Positions 1 through 6,863 of a stretch of DNA of 13,236 nt are shown here, piece by piece; position 1 is the stretch's first letter, and each line of letters opens with the position of its first letter. Location: positions 1-13,236 of the forward strand of contig NZ_CAMLDV010000096.1 of NCBI RefSeq assembly GCF_946478835.1, given 5' to 3'. The stretch comes from an uncultured Bdellovibrio sp. (GTDB lineage Bacteria; Bdellovibrionota; Bdellovibrionia; Bdellovibrionales; Bdellovibrionaceae). The notes under the pieces were generated by a model that did not search any database, was not told where the DNA came from, and saw only the letters and a program-made list of their open reading frames with translations. Both the position numbers and the translations under genes were made by a program.

Positions 1-800
1 CAATGAATAGGAAGTTTCTCGAACATATCTTCGATCCAATAAACCGACTTCGTAACTCCGACCGCAAGAACTCCCATCAATGCACCGAAGGCGAGATAGA
101 TAAACAAGCTGATTAAATCGGGAGAGTGAATCGGAGGCATCGTAAAGAAAGCCTCCCCACCCATCACTGTCGCGCGCAAAGTGGATGCCACAACAGTGGC
201 AAGCGCTACCGGGATGAATGATTTTGCCCTGTATTCAAAAAGTAAAAGTTCAATCGCCAACAACACCGCTGAAAACGGCGTTCCGAAAATAGCCGTCATT
301 CCCGACGCGGCCCCTGCTGCCAAAATAACTTTGCGCTCATAACTGCTCACCGGAACAATTTGTCCCAGCCAAGAACCCAAAGCACCACCTGTGGCGATGA
401 TTGGTCCCTCGGCACCAAAAGGTCCCCCGGAGCCAATCGCAATTGCTGACGAAATAGGTTTTAAGAAAGTCATTCGGCGTGGGATTCTGCTCTCTTTTTG
501 CAGAATGTTTTCCATGGCCTCGGGAATACCGTGGCCACGAATGCCGGGAGAGCCAAACTTCGCCATAATACCAACAATCACTCCACCAATCGCCGGAATG
601 AAGATCGCCCAAATTCCCAGATGGTTGTCTGCAGGCGAAGAATATTCGATGGAAAATTTTTGGAAATAAAAAAGATTTGTGAAAAGTGCGATGCCCATCA
701 AAAGAACTTTCGCAACAATCATGCTCGCTACCGAAACCAAACAGCAAAGAGCAGTTACTAACAAAATACGACGACGTTTTACAAGTTCATTTGAAACCAA
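1..800 (-). CDS. ClC-family chloride channel or Cl-/H+ antiporter (3' end outside window)
   Basis: This gene encodes an integral inner-membrane anion transporter of the ClC family; the first 266 residues are visible and the C-terminal part lies beyond the left edge. The start is a TTG at 800-798. It is preceded directly by an in-frame TAG (803-801) and by a GGAGG ribosome site six bases upstream, so no longer reading is possible, and the next ATG would remove most of the first membrane helix. Family motifs are visible. GHGIPEAM at about residues 90-97 corresponds to the first selectivity motif. GGPFGAEGP at about residues 125-133 contains the gating glutamate (Glu131), the residue expected in proton-coupled antiporters. 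It is followed by GMTAIFGTPFSAV and a glutamate-containing helix. The third selectivity motif (GxFxP) and any CBS domains would lie outside the window, so channel versus antiporter is unresolved. The family assignment is firm. Confidence 0.93.
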   Translation of the reverse strand, partial: MVSNELVKRRRILLVTALCCLVSVASMIVAKVLLMGIALFTNLFYFQKFSIEYSSPADNHLGIWAIFIPAIGGVIVGIMAKFGSPGIRGHGIPEAMENILQKESRIPRRMTFLKPISSAIAIGSGGPFGAEGPIIATGGALGSWLGQIVPVSSYERKVILAAGAASGMTAIFGTPFSAVLLAIELLLFEYRAKSFIPVALATVVASTLRATVMGGEAFFTMPPIHSPDLISLFIYLAFGALMGVLAVGVTKSVYWIEDMFEKLPIH

Positions 801-888
801 CTAGAGCCTCCAAGGTATTGAAACTCTCTCTGGTTGGAACATCCGTCAACGCGTTGGACCGCGCATCGAAACGCCGCGTTAATGCGAG

Positions 889-1245
889 TTACTTACAACG
901 ACTCACTTTCACAACAGCCGCTTGAGTTGTCGTATCAATGACAAGTTCAACAAGACATTTGTTTAAAGAGTTGCGCGCATCCGCACGACCTTTCTCACAC
1001 GCTTGCAAGGAACCAAACAAAAATGTTTTTCCATCTAGATCAGTCAAACGACTATCGACGATCATCACTTGCGGTGATTCCGAATTGCAAAACATCGTCG
1101 CAAACGCATTGCCATCTTGCCCGTAGAATCGCTCCACCTTTGGAGTGATTTGTTTCGAAGAAAAAACCGCGAAAGATCTTTGCGCCGCATTTCCTGCTAA
1201 AGAAAAAAGAAATCCCAGAGCGACAATAACGAACTGAATGCGCAT
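889..1245 (-). CDS. small secreted four-cysteine protein, function unknown
   Basis: I do not recognise this 118-residue protein. Residues 1-21 form a clear signal peptide: Arg at position 2, a hydrophobic core, then GNAA before Gln22, which predicts export by Sec and cleavage by signal peptidase I. The mature part of about 97 residues has four cysteines (53, 83, 97 and 117), enough for two periplasmic disulfides, and ends in SRCK. There is no lipobox and no membrane segment after the signal. The ribosome site TAGGAGA lies six to seven bases before the ATG. A good sigma-70-type promoter sits just upstream, so the gene is probably transcribed on its own, although read-through from the ATPase gene upstream is possible. 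It ends 88 bases before the ClC start. A periplasmic or surface role is inferred only from the signal peptide. Confidence 0.75.
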   Translation of the reverse strand: MRIQFVIVALGFLFSLAGNAAQRSFAVFSSKQITPKVERFYGQDGNAFATMFCNSESPQVMIVDSRLTDLDGKTFLFGSLQACEKGRADARNSLNKCLVELVIDTTTQAAVVKVSRCK

Positions 1246-1273
1246 AAAAATCTCCTATGAAACAGTTGAATTG

Positions 1274-1301
1274 ATTTTAACTGATGATACTAAAGGGTCA
1301 A
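1274..1301 (-). promoter_or_regulatory. sigma-70-like promoter of the small secreted protein gene
   Basis: Reading the minus strand, TTGACC (1301-1296) matches the -35 consensus at five of six positions. It is followed by a 16-base spacer and TAAAAT (1279-1274), also five of six against TATAAT. The predicted start of transcription is about 20 bases upstream of the ribosome site at 1245. The -35 element lies in the right arm of a 6-base inverted repeat (1293-1298 with 1306-1311), which could bind a regulator or form a weak hairpin in read-through transcripts. Confidence 0.55.
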
Positions 1302-1329
1302 CTTAACCCTTACGATCCCAGCGAGCCAT

Positions 1330-2772
1330 TTACTTTTTACTTAAAGAGCCCAAAATGCCTCTTAATAATGACCGACCAATCTCACGGCCCACTTTTGAAC
1401 TGGCAGCCCGAACCGCACTTTTTGCAGCGATCTCCCAAACACTGTCAGGTTCTTTGACAGACCTTTTCTTTGTGACAGGCTCTGCCACTTTTTCTTGCGT
1501 TCGAGCTTGCAGTTTTTCATACGCCGACTCCCGATCCACAGTTTGCGTGTATTGATCTTTAAATGGAGATCGACTCATCACCGTTTGGCGTTCCTCCGTT
1601 GTGATTGTTCCTATCCGCGACTGTGGAGGACAAATTTTCGCGCGCTCCACCGGCGAGGGAACTCCGCCCTCGCCCAGCATTGAAACCAAGGCTTCTCCGA
1701 CGGCGAGCTCCGTGATCACTGTCGCCACATCCAAGCCAGGTTTTGCCCGAAATGTTTCAGCGGCGGCTTTCACGGATTTTTGATCTTTCGGAGTAAACGC
1801 ACGAAGAGCATGTTGCACCCGATTTCCCAGCTGACTTAAAATTTTTTCGGGCACATCCAGAGGATTTTGGGTAATAAAATAAACACCCACACCTTTGGAG
1901 CGAATAAGGCGAACCACTTGTTCTACTTTTTCTAAAACAACTTTTGAGGCATCGTTAAACAACAAATGGGCTTCATCAAAAAAGAAAACCATTTTAGGCA
2001 AAGGAACATCGCCCGTCTCTGGCAGAGTTTCAAATAATTCGGAAAGTAACCACAATAAGAAAGTGGCATAAAGCTTGGGATTTGCAAAAAGATTTTCTGC
2101 CGCCAAAATATTAACGTGACCACGCCCTTCTAGCGTTGTCTGCATAAAGTCTTTTAGCTTCAATGTCGGTTCGCCAAAGAATTTGTCAGCCCCTTGTTCT
2201 TCAAGGCTTAACAGGCCTCTTTGAATAATCCCCAAACTTTGTTTGCTGACCGTTCCATAATCTTTACCAAAAAATTCTGTGTTTTCGGAAGCGAAACTCA
2301 CCAGAGCTTTGAGATCTTTCATGTCTAAAAGCAAAAGTCCGTTATCATCGGCATATTTAAAAATTAAATTTAAAACGCCGGTTTGCACATCGTTAAGTTC
2401 CATTAAACGTGCCAACAACAAAGGTCCCATTTCTGAAATGGTAGAGCGTACCGGATGGCCTTGCTCTGAGAAAACATCCCAAAAAATGACGGGATAGGAT
2501 CGAAACTGAAAGTCCTCTTTTCCTAAAGACTGCGCCCGTTGGATAAGTTTCGGATCATTTTTTCCTGCCTGTGAAAGACCTGCCAAATCACCTTTAACAT
2601 CCGCAAGGAAAACAGGAATTCCTAAATCTGAAAAACCTTCTGCGAGGACTTGCAACGTGACGGTCTTTCCTGTGCCCGTAGCTCCTGCGATAAGTCCATG
2701 TCGATTGGCGTAGCGAGCCTCCAAGAGACATGGCACCTCCCCTTTTCCGACAAGAATTTGACCGGACACCAT
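1330..2772 (-). CDS. DUF853/YjgR-type HerA-like P-loop ATPase
   Basis: This is a 480-residue cytoplasmic ATPase of the DUF853 (YjgR) family, distant relatives of the HerA/FtsK DNA-translocating helicases. The Walker A motif GATGTGKT is at residues 30-37 and is followed by [12 protein letters not shown]. The Walker B motif, a run of hydrophobics ending in [10 protein letters not shown], has Asp266 and Glu267. A sensor-like [10 protein letters not shown] segment follows, then the family's [13 protein letters not shown] stretch. The basic tail (residues about 435-480, with [13 protein letters not shown] and [11 protein letters not shown]) is typical of YjgR proteins. Length fits the family (about 480-500). 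The start is set by AAGGAGG four bases before the ATG. The substrate and physiological role of this family are not established. The family call is strong, the function inferred only as nucleotide hydrolysis. No strong terminator follows the stop. Confidence 0.9.
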   Translation of the reverse strand: MVSGQILVGKGEVPCLLEARYANRHGLIAGATGTGKTVTLQVLAEGFSDLGIPVFLADVKGDLAGLSQAGKNDPKLIQRAQSLGKEDFQFRSYPVIFWDVFSEQGHPVRSTISEMGPLLLARLMELNDVQTGVLNLIFKYADDNGLLLLDMKDLKALVSFASENTEFFGKDYGTVSKQSLGIIQRGLLSLEEQGADKFFGEPTLKLKDFMQTTLEGRGHVNILAAENLFANPKLYATFLLWLLSELFETLPETGDVPLPKMVFFFDEAHLLFNDASKVVLEKVEQVVRLIRSKGVGVYFITQNPLDVPEKILSQLGNRVQHALRAFTPKDQKSVKAAAETFRAKPGLDVATVITELAVGEALVSMLGEGGVPSPVERAKICPPQSRIGTITTEERQTVMSRSPFKDQYTQTVDRESAYEKLQARTQEKVAEPVTKKRSVKEPDSVWEIAAKSAVRAASSKVGREIGRSLLRGILGSLSKK

Positions 2773-2933
2773 AGAGCCTCCTTGTCAGATCCGAGCAAAA
2801 ACAGGGTTTGAAGTCAAAACACCTTGGAGGAATACATATTTTAAATAGAATTTGTTAATAAGACGAAATGAAGAATTGATAATTGGTCTTTTTCAAAACT
2901 CATAGCTAAGACTTCCTTTTTTAGGAGGTCCTC

Positions 2934-3317
2934 ATGAAAATCGTCATCACGTCATTAGCATTTCTTTTTACTCTTCCAGCTTTCGCGGCGCCGGTAAGTC
3001 GCTGCATAGGAACCACGCAAACTCACCAACTTGTCGTCGAGCAAATGGGTTCCGACACGCAGGTGACTTTAGAAGACATCAACCTTCATAAGTATCAAGA
3101 TCTCAAAGATCCCAAAGAAGGTGTTTTCAAGATATCAGGAAAAGAAAAGTCGATCATTGTCGTTGAAAACAAAACGGTGGAAGACTTCACGAAAGCCCGC
3201 CGGATTTCTCAGGAACTTGTCGTCTCTTTGATGATGGGACGCCCTGAATTTCAAGGTGAGGAAGACATGCTTTATGCTTATGCCAGCGATATCATCCACA
3301 CTCTTGTTTGCAAGTAG
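2934..3317 (+). CDS. small secreted protein with two cysteines, function unknown
   Basis: This is the only plus-strand gene I support in the window. It encodes 127 residues. Residues 1-18 form a signal peptide (Lys2, hydrophobic core, PAFA before Ala19-Pro20), so the product should be periplasmic or secreted. The mature protein is charged and has only two cysteines, Cys24 near its new N terminus and Cys126 at the penultimate position, which could join the two ends by a disulfide. I do not recognise a family. The ribosome site is nearly ideal (AGGAGG five bases before ATG). The gene diverges from the ATPase gene across a 161-base AT-rich spacer that must hold promoters for both directions. Its stop codon lies one base from the stop of the convergent porin gene. 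Confidence 0.75.
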   Translation: MKIVITSLAFLFTLPAFAAPVSRCIGTTQTHQLVVEQMGSDTQVTLEDINLHKYQDLKDPKEGVFKISGKEKSIIVVENKTVEDFTKARRISQELVVSLMMGRPEFQGEEDMLYAYASDIIHTLVCK

Positions 3318-3318
3318 T

Positions 3319-4515
3319 TTAGAACGTCATTAAAAGATCTATGTGAGTGCGGTCATAGTCCATTGGAATGGTGTCGATTGAATTTTCATTCTTAAACACT
3401 GTGTACTGCACTTGCACTTTCTTGGTGATTTTGTAAGCGACACTCCACACCTGACCGCGTGTGGAGGTCACGCCACCACCAAAATCAGAATCTGTGAAAA
3501 CACCCAGGACTGCGTCCTTTTGCACTTCTTCTTGAGTCCATGTCAGACTCCAAGCCTTGTAAGCGGCAATAAGACCGTAGGCATGAGCCTTATTAAGCGT
3601 CTCTGCATCTTTGTTTTTAAGAGTTTCGTAAAAAGCCGAGACATCCAAAGAGTCGAATTTCTTTTTGACTTCGATAAACGCCTGCTCGATGTCAAAGTTT
3701 GTTGGATAGTTGCCATTGATATCCAAAGTGTTGCCGTTCCCGGTAGCGCCTGATGTGATATTCGCCGGAGGATTGTCTTTAAGATCCGTATACGAAAACG
3801 AACCCACACCAAAAAGAACGGTCCAATCTTGTTTCTTCCACTGGGCTCCGATTTGAATCGCGTTTAAGAAGTTATCCGTCTGTTCTTCACCGAATTGAGA
3901 GTCATAGTTTTCGCGAACCCAGAACATCCCGCCTTGCGTGAAAAAACTCCATTCGTCACTCAAAGGTTGATTGTATTTAAGACCCAAGCCTTCCAGCGTG
4001 ATATCACGATCTAAAAGCATCTGGTTTTTACCTGCAAACGTCAGCGGCTGTGGCATTTTACCGCCATATATATTTAAAACAGAGAGCGGCTTATAATCAA
4101 AGAACGCTTGATCCAAACCAAAATTACGGCGAGGCATTCCCGGAGATTTTTCGTCACCCAGAGTTTGATTTCCACTGTTCGCGGAACTTCCCGTCATCAA
4201 ACGTAAAGTCACTTTCAAGTCTTCATGAAGCTGACTTGTCAGTCCAAAGCGCGCTTGAATACGTTGAATGCTTCGTTGCTGTTTGGGGGCTTGTGTTTCC
4301 ATTTGCTGGCGATAACGAAAATCCCCGAAGAATTGAAAAGGTTCCTCTTTTGGAGTTTCTTTTTTCGGAGCGACTTCAGCAACAGAAGTCGCCACTGCTG
4401 GCGCTGGCGCAGGCATTTCACTTGCAGCTTTAGTTTCCGAAGGTGTCGCTGCGGGAGTCTGCGCTTTTGCAAAAACCGCTGCAACAAGAATCAAAGAAAA
4501 AAGACCGAACTTCAT
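3319..4515 (-). CDS. Porin_5-like outer-membrane porin
   Basis: This 398-residue protein is exported by a signal peptide (residues 1-18, ending AKA before Gln19). It then has an Ala/Pro/Lys/Glu-rich linker (about 19-59) and a beta-barrel region (about 60-398) with alternating aromatic and polar residues that ends in a C-terminal phenylalanine, the usual outer-membrane sorting signal. The barrel opens with FFGDFRYRQQ and contains a segment on the pattern LDQAFFDYKP...GGKMPQP, which resembles the putative porin family Porin_5. The transported solute is unknown. I chose the ATG at 4515 because TAGGAG lies five bases upstream and the signal peptide begins there; the open frame continues 12 codons further upstream but has no ribosome site. 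The TAG stop of the preceding heme-barrel gene is part of this ribosome site (gap of 8 bases), so the two are probably translationally linked. It is the last gene of the envelope operon, and no terminator is visible after it. Confidence 0.82.
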   Translation of the reverse strand: MKFGLFSLILVAAVFAKAQTPAATPSETKAASEMPAPAPAVATSVAEVAPKKETPKEEPFQFFGDFRYRQQMETQAPKQQRSIQRIQARFGLTSQLHEDLKVTLRLMTGSSANSGNQTLGDEKSPGMPRRNFGLDQAFFDYKPLSVLNIYGGKMPQPLTFAGKNQMLLDRDITLEGLGLKYNQPLSDEWSFFTQGGMFWVRENYDSQFGEEQTDNFLNAIQIGAQWKKQDWTVLFGVGSFSYTDLKDNPPANITSGATGNGNTLDINGNYPTNFDIEQAFIEVKKKFDSLDVSAFYETLKNKDAETLNKAHAYGLIAAYKAWSLTWTQEEVQKDAVLGVFTDSDFGGGVTSTRGQVWSVAYKITKKVQVQYTVFKNENSIDTIPMDYDRTHIDLLMTF

Positions 4516-4523
4516 AAAAACTC

Positions 4524-5648
4524 CTACAAATAAATATGCGCAATCAACCAAACCACATTTTGATATTCATCAAGCTGTGACGAGTCTTTTGTTTTTTTGT
4601 ACGTGGCAAAGAAATCAAAATTAGGAAAAGGGAAATACTGAACACCAACGCCATAGGATTCCACATGAGGATCTGTTTTTTCGGTATCCGCGTTGTAGTA
4701 TTCTTGAGTTAAGAAAAGTTGCACACCTTGGGTGTACTCATAACCAAACTTTAAGAAATCAACGAAGCCTGTTTTTCCGTCGGGATAATAAATCTTATCA
4801 GCCTGGAACAATGTTGAAATTTCCGGCGTCCAGCCAATCAAAGCAAAGACACCTTCAAAGGCTTTGTCTTGATCACCACCGGCTTGTGTGAGTTTACTGC
4901 GATAGATATTCACACCCGCCCGCGCTGTTTTGCCGAAGACTTTAGAAACTTGCAGGACATAACCTTTTTCATCATCGTATTTATCAAAACGAGCGCGTTG
5001 AGCAAGGCCCGTTGCGACCACTTGATAGTTTTCGTTGCTCCACGCAAGCTCGGCTGAAACTCTTTCTTGTCCCGGATTAAAATCCAAATAGCGACGAGTC
5101 ACATAAGTGTGTTCTGCGATATTCAAACCGTACACAGGATAAAAACGTCCCGCACGCAAGGAAGCGACTACGGCTCCCCCGCGCCAGTTTTCAGAATACT
5201 GAGCCCACGCTCGGGGCATATAGACGAAATCTCTCCACTCGGCATCAGACTTAGACGGTTCATAGCGACCGACAGAGGCGTATACGATTGTTTTATCGTT
5301 CACCTTAAAAAGAGTGTCGATATCCACTTGCATAAACATAAAGCGCCCCTTGGAGGCCACTGAATTTTCCGTCATGGTCTGCAAAAGACGAACATTCGCG
5401 CCGACACGCAACCACTCTGGTGTTTCAATTTCCCAGTAATTCTTCTCTGCATTGGAAGCTTTAAAAATAGAATCATTGCGCGAGAAAAGTTCTTTTCCCA
5501 GCTCCCGACCGTATTGGGAGAGCATGTCTCCGCCTTGATGAGTCGTGTGACAGGCCATGCAGTTCACATAGCCGTGTCGAATCATTTCAGGGTAAGCGAA
5601 AGATTTATTGGCAAATAAAAACAGAACAAGAACGAAAAAATACTTCAC
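4524..5648 (-). CDS. outer-membrane beta-barrel with an N-terminal c-type heme site
   Basis: This 374-residue protein starts at a GTG (5648-5646) that overlaps the TGA of the preceding diheme gene by four bases (GTGA), which suggests translational coupling. Residues 1-18 are a signal peptide (SFA before Tyr19). Only eleven residues into the mature protein comes a single heme-binding site, CMACH (Cys30, Cys33, His34), with His37 three residues on as a possible second axial ligand. A GG-D-LSQYGREL segment follows. From about residue 70 to the end the sequence has the alternating pattern and aromatic-rich turns of an outer-membrane barrel, ending in HIYL. The combination implies that the periplasmic cytochrome c maturation system attaches one heme to the N-terminal plug of a barrel. 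I infer a role in moving electrons at or across the outer membrane. The heme motif and barrel are seen directly; the electron-transfer role is not shown. A barrel with a vestigial, non-redox heme is the main alternative. Confidence 0.8.
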   Translation of the reverse strand: MKYFFVLVLFLFANKSFAYPEMIRHGYVNCMACHTTHQGGDMLSQYGRELGKELFSRNDSIFKASNAEKNYWEIETPEWLRVGANVRLLQTMTENSVASKGRFMFMQVDIDTLFKVNDKTIVYASVGRYEPSKSDAEWRDFVYMPRAWAQYSENWRGGAVVASLRAGRFYPVYGLNIAEHTYVTRRYLDFNPGQERVSAELAWSNENYQVVATGLAQRARFDKYDDEKGYVLQVSKVFGKTARAGVNIYRSKLTQAGGDQDKAFEGVFALIGWTPEISTLFQADKIYYPDGKTGFVDFLKFGYEYTQGVQLFLTQEYYNADTEKTDPHVESYGVGVQYFPFPNFDFFATYKKTKDSSQLDEYQNVVWLIAHIYL

Positions 5649-6289
5649 TCAGGCATTCCTTGCGAAATCCACTTCATCAGGGCTTGTTTTTCAGCTTCGG
5701 TTAAAGCTCCATAAGGTTCTAGTGGCATGGTTTGTTTGACGATGGCTGAGTCAAAAATACGTCCGATGTTTTTTCTCACAACGTCCAAAGATTCAAAATC
5801 AAGTCCCGCATCCGCATTTGCTCCGCGATGGCAATCAAGGCAGCTCGATTTTAAAACTTGGTTTTTAATCACAGGCCAATTGATAGGTCCTTTGATCGGA
5901 CGAGCGTTGCCGCGACCTGTGTTGCGCTCAGGTCCTCCGGCTTCGATCCAGGCTTTAAGCAAATCATACTGAGCTGCTCCCAAACCACCGGAAGGCATGT
6001 CCCTTTTTTCGATAGAGCGATAATAAATGCGGCTGAGATTCGCACGCACCTGTTGATAGGTTTCAAGGTTTAAACCTCCCTGAACACCACCTGGAGTTGA
6101 GTGACAGCGAAGACACTCCGGCCCCATCACCGCCATATTCAAGCTTTGATAATCAAGGCTGGCGGCGATCATGGCTTCTTGTTTGCCAAGACCTCCACCC
6201 ATTGTCGCATTTTCTTTTTTGACGTGATTGTAGTTACACGCTGTCAAAGCGAAGCCCACTATCACTGCCACAAGCGGGTTTAGTTTCAT
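5645..6289 (-). CDS. diheme c-type cytochrome lipoprotein with a duplicated module
   Basis: This 214-residue protein has a lipoprotein signal (residues 1-17) with lipobox LTAC and acylated Cys18; the +2 residue is Asn, not the inner-membrane-retaining Asp. It has two heme sites, CLRCH (59-63) and CLDCH (150-154). Each is followed by the same layout: a GG/AGL stretch, a short helix with V-R-N-x-x-RI, a Met-Pro (Met98 and Met188, likely sixth ligands) and a closing helix on the pattern LLKAWIEAGGPE or LMKWISQGMPE. The two halves (about 59-121 and 150-214) are therefore an internal duplication joined by a Gly/Arg/Pro-rich linker. It resembles the small cytochrome c domains of planctomycete and deltaproteobacterial lipoproteins. 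ATGA overlaps link its start with the stop of the YceI-like gene, and GTGA links its stop with the start of the heme barrel. It is likely an electron carrier anchored to a membrane and facing the periplasm or surface. Confidence 0.87.
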   Translation of the reverse strand: MKLNPLVAVIVGFALTACNYNHVKKENATMGGGLGKQEAMIAASLDYQSLNMAVMGPECLRCHSTPGGVQGGLNLETYQQVRANLSRIYYRSIEKRDMPSGGLGAAQYDLLKAWIEAGGPERNTGRGNARPIKGPINWPVIKNQVLKSSCLDCHRGANADAGLDFESLDVVRKNIGRIFDSAIVKQTMPLEPYGALTEAEKQALMKWISQGMPE

Positions 6290-6861
6290 TGCAGCCTCTC
6301 GACCGTAGATGTCGTGTTCACTTCCACTTGGTCAGCCACCGTGATTCCTGCAAAAGAAGGAATGACGATTCCAAAATCAGAAAGTTTTAATTGAAAATTC
6401 GCTGTCATTTTGACGCCTTCTTTAGAAGACTTCACAACGAATTCACCTTGAACCGGTTTTTTAATTCCGTGCAGATCCAAAGTTCCTGCGAACGGCAACT
6501 TTGTGTCTGTTTCTTTAGTCATTGTATTTTTTGGAACTGTCAGATCGTTGACAGTCAAAACGGCGTTTTCGAATTTACCAACTTCAAGATATTTTTCCTT
6601 CATATGACGATCGCGAAGAGCAATACCGGTGTCCGTGTTTTTAAGGTTCACGCGAAGATCCCCTGAAACAATCCAGTTTTCACCCTTCTCTTGCGCCACC
6701 AAAGTTCCCTCTGGTCCCTCGCCTTTGCCATCAATACGGATAGCGCTGGGATTTCCAATCGCCAAGAAGTTGGTTGTGCCGCTTTCTTTGGTCATCTTAA
6801 AAGAAGTCGCAGCAAAACCGGGAGAGCACATAAAAAATAAAACAAACAAAACATATTTCAT
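6286..6861 (-). CDS. secreted YceI-like domain protein
   Basis: This 191-residue protein has a signal peptide (1-17, PGFA) and a single YceI domain. YceI proteins are periplasmic lipocalin-like barrels; characterised members bind long isoprenoid chains. Family marks are visible: the TGIALRDRHM segment (79-87), which matches the conserved T-G...RD.H signature, a TLDLHGIKKPV strand (127-137) matching the L-HG-KP motif, and the SDFGI motif (161-165). Length agrees with the family (about 170-200). AAGGAG lies eight bases before the ATG, inside the 3' end of the tetraheme gene, and only two bases separate the two genes. Its stop overlaps the next start as ATGA. In this operon of heme proteins, a lipid-soluble redox ligand such as a quinone would make sense, but that is inference. 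The family call is strong. Confidence 0.88.
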   Translation of the reverse strand: MKYVLFVLFFMCSPGFAATSFKMTKESGTTNFLAIGNPSAIRIDGKGEGPEGTLVAQEKGENWIVSGDLRVNLKNTDTGIALRDRHMKEKYLEVGKFENAVLTVNDLTVPKNTMTKETDTKLPFAGTLDLHGIKKPVQGEFVVKSSKEGVKMTANFQLKLSDFGIVIPSFAGITVADQVEVNTTSTVERLQ

Positions 6862-6863
6862 AA

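Noticed and set aside
337..747. Open minus-strand frame of 136 codons within the ClC gene
   Set aside because: It is an out-of-frame shadow rich in Cys, Trp and His; the true frame shows the ClC motifs.
1293..1311. Hairpin AAGGGT/ACCCTT as a terminator for the DUF853 gene
   Set aside because: The stem is only six base pairs and is followed by no T-run; it more likely belongs to the promoter of the next gene.
2731..2746. TGGCAC sequence resembling half of a sigma-54 promoter
   Set aside because: It lies in the coding region and the -12 TTGC element is missing at the required spacing; no convincing sigma-54 site was found in the window.
2883..2912. TTGGTC / TAAGAC as a promoter for the plus-strand secreted protein
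   Set aside because: The matches to consensus are weak and the spacer is 18 bases; a promoter must exist in this spacer but cannot be fixed by eye.
4516..4551. Twelve-codon N-terminal extension of the porin
   Set aside because: It overlaps the preceding gene, has no ribosome site and would bury the signal peptide; the ATG at 4515 has TAGGAG in front.
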